Assembly: GCA_949298985.1 (NCBI GenBank)
Contig: CASFYV010000013.1
Coordinates: 32,229-96,228 of the forward strand
DNA from: an uncultured bacterium
GTDB lineage: Bacteria > Cyanobacteriota > Vampirovibrionia > Gastranaerophilales > Gastranaerophilaceae
DNA: 64,000 bases
Reading direction: 5' to 3'
Shown: positions 60,750 to 64,000 of the stretch, in pieces
Position numbering within the stretch: position 1 is the stretch's first letter
Layout of the letters: every line of letters starts with the position of its first letter
Program-made: the position numbers and the translations under genes
Notes under the pieces: generated by a model
What the model was told of the DNA's origin: nothing
Databases searched by the model: none
Seen by the model: only the letters and a program-made list of their open reading frames with translations

Positions 60750-61688
60750 TTATTCGTGGATGCGTGAATTAAAATCAGGATATTTTTCTGCAAACATATT
60801 TGCAGCAACTTCGCCTGTCATTCCTACTGTTGAATTATTACAATTTAGTTTATACAAACCTACCTCTTGTGAATTTTCAACAGGATACATTTTCAATTTA
60901 TAACCATTTCTTGATTGTACAATCTTAGTATTATTTCTTATTGCATTTAACCAAAACCAAGCATCATCATTTGTTGGTATTATTGTCATAAATTTTTCTT
61001 TATCTAATACTTCTGAATATAAACAATGTGGCGGATATAAAACACCTCCAAATCCTATAAAGAAATTCTTATAACTTGGTAAATAAGAACTATCATATAT
61101 ATAACTCCTTTTTACCATTCTATGTTTACCTTCTTGTTTTACAATCAAACGCATTGCTCTATTGGCTATAATACAATTAGGATATTTTTCGTGTTCTTCT
61201 AGTAGAGTTTTTAATAAATCTTTATCATAATAATAATCATCATCTAAAGTTACAATAATATCATCAGGATATTCTTTTAATGATGGAATTAATTTTTTAT
61301 AAGAGCGAATATCTTCACACCATTTTATAGTAAGTCCAAATTGTTCTAATCTCGTCAAGCTTTCAGGTAAATTTTTATTAGGAAATTGTTCTTCTGCAAG
61401 CCATAAAACTATTTTATCAGCTTTAACTGATTGCTGCATAATTGTTGTTATTGTTTTATAAACAATTTCTATTCTTGCAGGAAAGGTTGTCAATGAAACA
61501 ATAACTTTTGGATTACGTGTTTCTTTATTTAAACTATATTCTTTAACCGGATATAAATCATATTTATAAGCAAATTTTTTACAAAATTTTAAAGTAAATA
61601 ATCTTATGACTAAATGTTCGTCAACCATACGAACAGAAAATATTCCATCCAATTTACTCCTCAAATTTTGCAAAAAACTAGCCTTCAT
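60750..61688 (-). CDS. Glycosyltransferase, GT-A fold
   Basis: The 312-residue protein has KVIVSLTTFPARIEIVYKTI, the ITTIMQQSVKADKIVLWLAE segment, and IIVTLDDDYYYDKDLLKTLL with the DDD metal motif. A GVLYPPHCL and NDDAWFWLNAI pair follow. This matches predicted family-2-like transferases found in LPS and capsule gene sets. No membrane segments; the substrate cannot be told. AAGGAG precedes ATG. It is convergent with pgi. Confidence 0.87.
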   Translation of the reverse strand: MKASFLQNLRSKLDGIFSVRMVDEHLVIRLFTLKFCKKFAYKYDLYPVKEYSLNKETRNPKVIVSLTTFPARIEIVYKTITTIMQQSVKADKIVLWLAEEQFPNKNLPESLTRLEQFGLTIKWCEDIRSYKKLIPSLKEYPDDIIVTLDDDYYYDKDLLKTLLEEHEKYPNCIIANRAMRLIVKQEGKHRMVKRSYIYDSSYLPSYKNFFIGFGGVLYPPHCLYSEVLDKEKFMTIIPTNDDAWFWLNAIRNNTKIVQSRNGYKLKMYPVENSQEVGLYKLNCNNSTVGMTGEVAANMFAEKYPDFNSRIHE

Positions 61689-61852
61689 GATTAATCTCCT
61701 TAGTTATTTAAAATATTATCATATCAAGATAAAATTGGGAATTGTTAATTTTTAGTTAAAAACAAAGAATTAATAAAAAATAGAGTAATAATATAAGTGT
61801 TGAAGTTAATAGATGTTATAAAAACACTTGTAAAATATGAAAGGAGAACATC

Positions 61853-62308
61853 ATGAAATTCTTAATTAAAAAATCACCAGATGGATTTATCAAATCCGTA
61901 AATGATGAAATCAGTTCTATTTTAAACAGAAATTTTGACAGCTTTTTCCCTGAATACATTTATAATGAAGAAGTTGATAAATTTGCAATGCCTGTAGAAC
62001 TTCACGAAAAAGAAAATGAATATAGTGTAAAAGCTGAACTTCCTGGAGTTAAAAAAGAAGATTTAGATATCGATATTGATAAAAACCATATTACAATTAA
62101 TGCTAAAAAAGAAGAAGAACACAAAGAAGATACCAAAGGTTACAGAAAATCAGAATTCAGATATGGTGAATTTTCAAGAACAGTTTATTTCCCTCAAGAA
62201 ATTGATGTAGAAAAAACTAATGCTAAGTTGGAACACGGTATTTTAAAAATCATTGCTCCTAAACTTGATTTTAAAAAAGATAGTATTAAAAAACTTAGTG
62301 TAGATTAA
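61853..62308 (+). CDS. Small heat-shock protein, Hsp20 family
   Basis: The 151-residue protein has an N-terminal arm (1-40), an alpha-crystallin domain (about 45-140: AMPVELHEKENEYSVKAELP, GVKKEDLDIDIDKNHITINA, GEFSRTVYFPQEID, AKLEHGILKIIAPK) and a short tail ending DSIKKLSVD. It binds unfolding proteins without ATP. AAAGGAG precedes ATG. No CIRCE element was seen upstream. Confidence 0.95.
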   Translation: MKFLIKKSPDGFIKSVNDEISSILNRNFDSFFPEYIYNEEVDKFAMPVELHEKENEYSVKAELPGVKKEDLDIDIDKNHITINAKKEEEHKEDTKGYRKSEFRYGEFSRTVYFPQEIDVEKTNAKLEHGILKIIAPKLDFKKDSIKKLSVD

Positions 62309-62330
62309 TTTTTAAAATACTTAATTTTCA

Positions 62331-62357
62331 GGGCTAAATATAATTTAGCCCTGTTTT
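62331..62357 (+). terminator. Terminator after hsp20
   Basis: GGGCTAAAT and ATTTAGCCC form a perfect nine-base stem with loop ATA, followed by TGTTTTG. It abuts the -35 of the ACP promoter. Confidence 0.8.
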
Positions 62358-62385
62358 GTATTTAAATAAAATTTTATGTTATAAT
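62356..62385 (+). promoter_or_regulatory. Leaderless-type promoter of the ACP gene pair
   Basis: TTGTAT (62356-62361), 18 bases, perfect TATAAT (62380-62385), then only six bases (ACCGGT) to ATG at 62392. There is no room for a Shine-Dalgarno. Confidence 0.6.
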
Positions 62386-62391
62386 ACCGGT

Positions 62392-62649
62392 ATGGAATTA
62401 AGAGAAGAGATAAAAAATTTAATAATTGATACATTGGCTTTAGAAGATATTTCTCCTAAAGATATCAAGGATGATGAACCTTTATTTGGAGAAGGTTTGG
62501 GATTAGATTCTATTGATGCTTTAGAGCTTGGTATGGCTATTAAAAGAAAATTTAATATAACTTTGAGTTCTGATAAAGAAGAAAATAAAAAATATTTTTA
62601 TTCTATTGATACTTTAGCTGAATATATTAAGGAGAAAATTAATGGCTAA
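62392..62649 (+). CDS. Acyl carrier protein, first of a pair
   Basis: This 85-residue acidic helical protein has GLGLDSIDALELGMAIKRKF, where the Ser of DSID takes the phosphopantetheine arm. The start is set at ATG 62392 (MELREEI); 12 codons upstream in the same frame lie inside the promoter and terminator. With the next two genes it matches the ACP-ACP-COG4648 group of aryl polyene clusters, of which other parts lie at 22223-28492. It overlaps the second ACP gene by eight bases. Confidence 0.92.
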   Translation: MELREEIKNLIIDTLALEDISPKDIKDDEPLFGEGLGLDSIDALELGMAIKRKFNITLSSDKEENKKYFYSIDTLAEYIKEKING

Positions 62650-62896
62650 TAGTATTACTAAAGAACAGATTCTTAATGAATTAACTAATATTTTAGTTGA
62701 TGAATTAGAGATTGATAGAAATCTTGTTAAATTAGAAGCTAATCTTTTTGAAGATTTAGATTTAGATAGTATTGATGCCGTAGATATTGCTGTTAGAATG
62801 CAAAAATTTACTGATAAAAAATTACCTCCTCAAGAGTTTAAAAAAATTAGAACAATAAATGATATTGTGGAAGCTGTTTATGGCTTGCTTGAGTAA
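62642..62896 (+). CDS. Acyl carrier protein, second of a pair
   Basis: The 84-residue protein has LFEDLDLDSIDAVDIAVRMQ with the modified Ser, and is more divergent from fatty-acid AcpP than a housekeeping copy would be. Paired ACPs of this kind carry the growing polyene chain. AAGGAG lies before its ATG inside the first ACP gene; the membrane-protein gene starts inside its end. Confidence 0.92.
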   Translation: MANSITKEQILNELTNILVDELEIDRNLVKLEANLFEDLDLDSIDAVDIAVRMQKFTDKKLPPQEFKKIRTINDIVEAVYGLLE

Positions 62897-63305
62897 ATTA
62901 TTTAAAGCAATTTTACCTTTTGTTACCATGTTTTTGGTAGTTTTTGCTTTTCATTTTACTAATTTGATATTTTTTAAATATTATCCTGTTGTGGTAAATT
63001 TAGGACTTTTTATTGTATTTTTTTCATCAATATTTCAAGAAAGAACTGTTATTCAAAAATTTGCTTTAGCAATGGAACCTGACGCTAAAGAGTGGGTATT
63101 AAAATATACAAGAAATTTAACTTATTTTTGGTCTATTTTTATGTTTTTAAACTTTTTAGTTTCTTTGATTACAGTATTTTTATCAAAAGAGATTTGGATT
63201 TTATATAATGGGTTCATTTCTTACATGTTAGTTGGCATATTCTTTGGTATAGAATATATTGTAAGATGTAGACAGAGAAAAAAAAATGAAAAATTTAATG
63301 CTTGA
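62880..63305 (+). CDS. COG4648-type membrane protein of aryl-polyene-like clusters
   Basis: This protein has about 141 residues and four membrane helices: FKYYPVVVNLGLFIVFFSSI, QKFALAMEPDAKEWVLKYTR, NLTYFWSIFMFLNFLVSLIT and YNGFISYMLVGIFFGIEYIV. The pattern YTR..T..W..F...N and LYNGxISYxLxG is that of the ApeG/COG4648 family. I start at ATG 62880 (MACLSKLF), which overlaps the ACP stop; a reading seven codons longer lacks a site. The function is unknown even in the family, possibly presenting intermediates at the membrane. Confidence 0.87.
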   Translation: MACLSKLFKAILPFVTMFLVVFAFHFTNLIFFKYYPVVVNLGLFIVFFSSIFQERTVIQKFALAMEPDAKEWVLKYTRNLTYFWSIFMFLNFLVSLITVFLSKEIWILYNGFISYMLVGIFFGIEYIVRCRQRKKNEKFNA

Positions 63306-63360
63306 TAATGTATTGATTTTGTTGTTTCATAAAACAGATATATTTATATTTAAAGGTTTA

Positions 63361-64000
63361 TATGACTACTAATTTTGAGTTTTTAAAAAAAGTTGATAAA
63401 AATTTATTTACTATAATAAGTGAAGCTGAATATTTATATCGAGATGAATATTTTGAACAATGTATGGTACAAACCAGAAGATTTGCAGAAAATATTTGTA
63501 AAAATGTTTTGGGTAGTAAAAGAACTACAGAAAAAACTTTTGATGATATGTTAGCGACTTTAAAAGACAATATTACTGGAGAAGAGCAAGAAAAAGAATT
63601 CATTGATGATTTGTATTTCTTAAAAAAGAATGGAAATATTTCAGCTCATTCAAATAAGGTTAAACAAGATGGAATAATAGCATTAGAATGTTTGCAAAGA
63701 GCTTTTGAAGCTGCTATTAATTATTGTGTTTATTTTTCAAATGCAAATTCTAAAATTCTTAATTTACAATATGATATTGACCTTTTAGTAACCGGAGAAA
63801 GATCAAAACAATCATTCGCTGATAAATATAAATCGGTAAAAAAAATTAATGACAAGCCCCAAAATACTACTAAAATAAAAAATAATAATAGAAAAAATCA
63901 AGAAAAACAATTTTATCAAATGAAAACAAAAAATAAAACACATCAAAAGCCTATATTTTGGTATTTTGTTGCGATTTCTTCTTTTATTTCTATAGTTTTG
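63361..64000 (+). CDS. DUF4145-like protein with membrane helix, cut by the window end
   Basis: An open frame from ATG 63361 (AAAGG upstream) runs to the window edge without a stop. It starts MTTNFEFLKKVDKNLFTIIS. Residues 25-130 (EYFEQCMVQTRRFAENICKN, a DLYFLKKNGNISAHSNKV stretch and CLQRAFEAAINYCVYF) match the DUF4145 helical domain, found alone or at the amino end of some restriction enzymes. A Lys/Asn-rich linker leads to a hydrophobic segment (PIFWYFVAISSFISIVL) at the edge. Full function cannot be judged. Confidence 0.75.

Noticed and set aside
63286..63372. A 28-codon frame (MKNLMLDNVLILLF...) between the COG4648 gene and the last gene
   Set aside because: It overlaps both neighbours, has no ribosome-binding site beyond an A-run and no recognisable features.

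Overview
The window looks like chromosomal DNA from an AT-rich, flagellated, diderm bacterium. The best guess is a gut member of the Vampirovibrionia/Melainabacteria (Gastranaerophilales-like). The basis is inference from gene content: an FtsZ ending in a cyanobacterial-style IPDFLRK tail, LPS genes (lpxK, kdsB), P- and L-ring flagellar genes, a prepilin with KGFTLAE, an aryl-polyene-like lipid cluster and several small proteins that share an unusual amino-terminal style. No rRNA, tRNA, CRISPR array, phage or insertion sequence was recognised. The first and last genes run off the window.

Layout. 1-9.2 kb: end of accC, an unrecognised 308-residue protein, tspO, ftsZ, two small genes behind a textbook sigma-28 promoter, lpxK-kdsB-methyltransferase, rplU-rpmA and a GAF protein with a degenerate HD-GYP domain. 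9.4-16 kb: typA, a small helix-turn-helix-like gene, a 600-base non-coding stretch rich in repeats, a CMP-sugar synthetase with a ketopantoate-reductase-like gene, thyX, a solute-binding protein and gtrA. 16-22 kb: a long phosphohexomutase, a four-domain CoA-disulfide-reductase/rhodanese/TusA/DsrE fusion, and folC. 22-30 kb: an operon on the minus strand (acyltransferase, methyltransferase, MMPL exporter, LolA-like, thioesterase, fused ligase-dehydratase, with a GtrB-like glycosyltransferase upstream) that resembles the accessory half of an aryl polyene cluster. Two acyl carrier proteins and the COG4648-type membrane protein of such clusters lie 33 kb away, at 62.4-63.3 kb. 30-38 kb: YdjC-like deacetylase, a phospholipase-D-like protein, xer recombinase, engB, a pair of WYL-type regulators, coaX and glnA. 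38-41.5 kb: uvrA.

41.7-50.9 kb is one flagellar operon: transglycosylase, three exact 55-base tandem repeats that can encode coupled micro-peptides, flgF, flgG, flgA, flgI, flgJ (rod part only), an unknown 91-residue gene, flgH, flgN, flgK and flgL. The transglycosylase probably supplies the muralytic half missing from FlgJ. 51-64 kb: pilin, DMT transporter, secreted parvulin, mazG, three lineage-type small proteins, alaS with a Cys/His-rich insertion, a frameshifted peptidase-like pseudogene, pgi, a glycosyltransferase, hsp20, the ACP pair and a truncated DUF4145-like gene.

Two regulatory themes stand out. First, several genes (uvrA, the ACP gene, the small HTH gene, panE, mazG, perhaps tspO) have a -10 box only 6-7 bases before ATG and no ribosome-binding site, which suggests leaderless transcripts. 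Second, a dispersed TTAGTGA/GTGAATA repeat sits at gene 3' ends, and at two loci it accompanies a GC-rich hairpin and G-quadruplex-type module.
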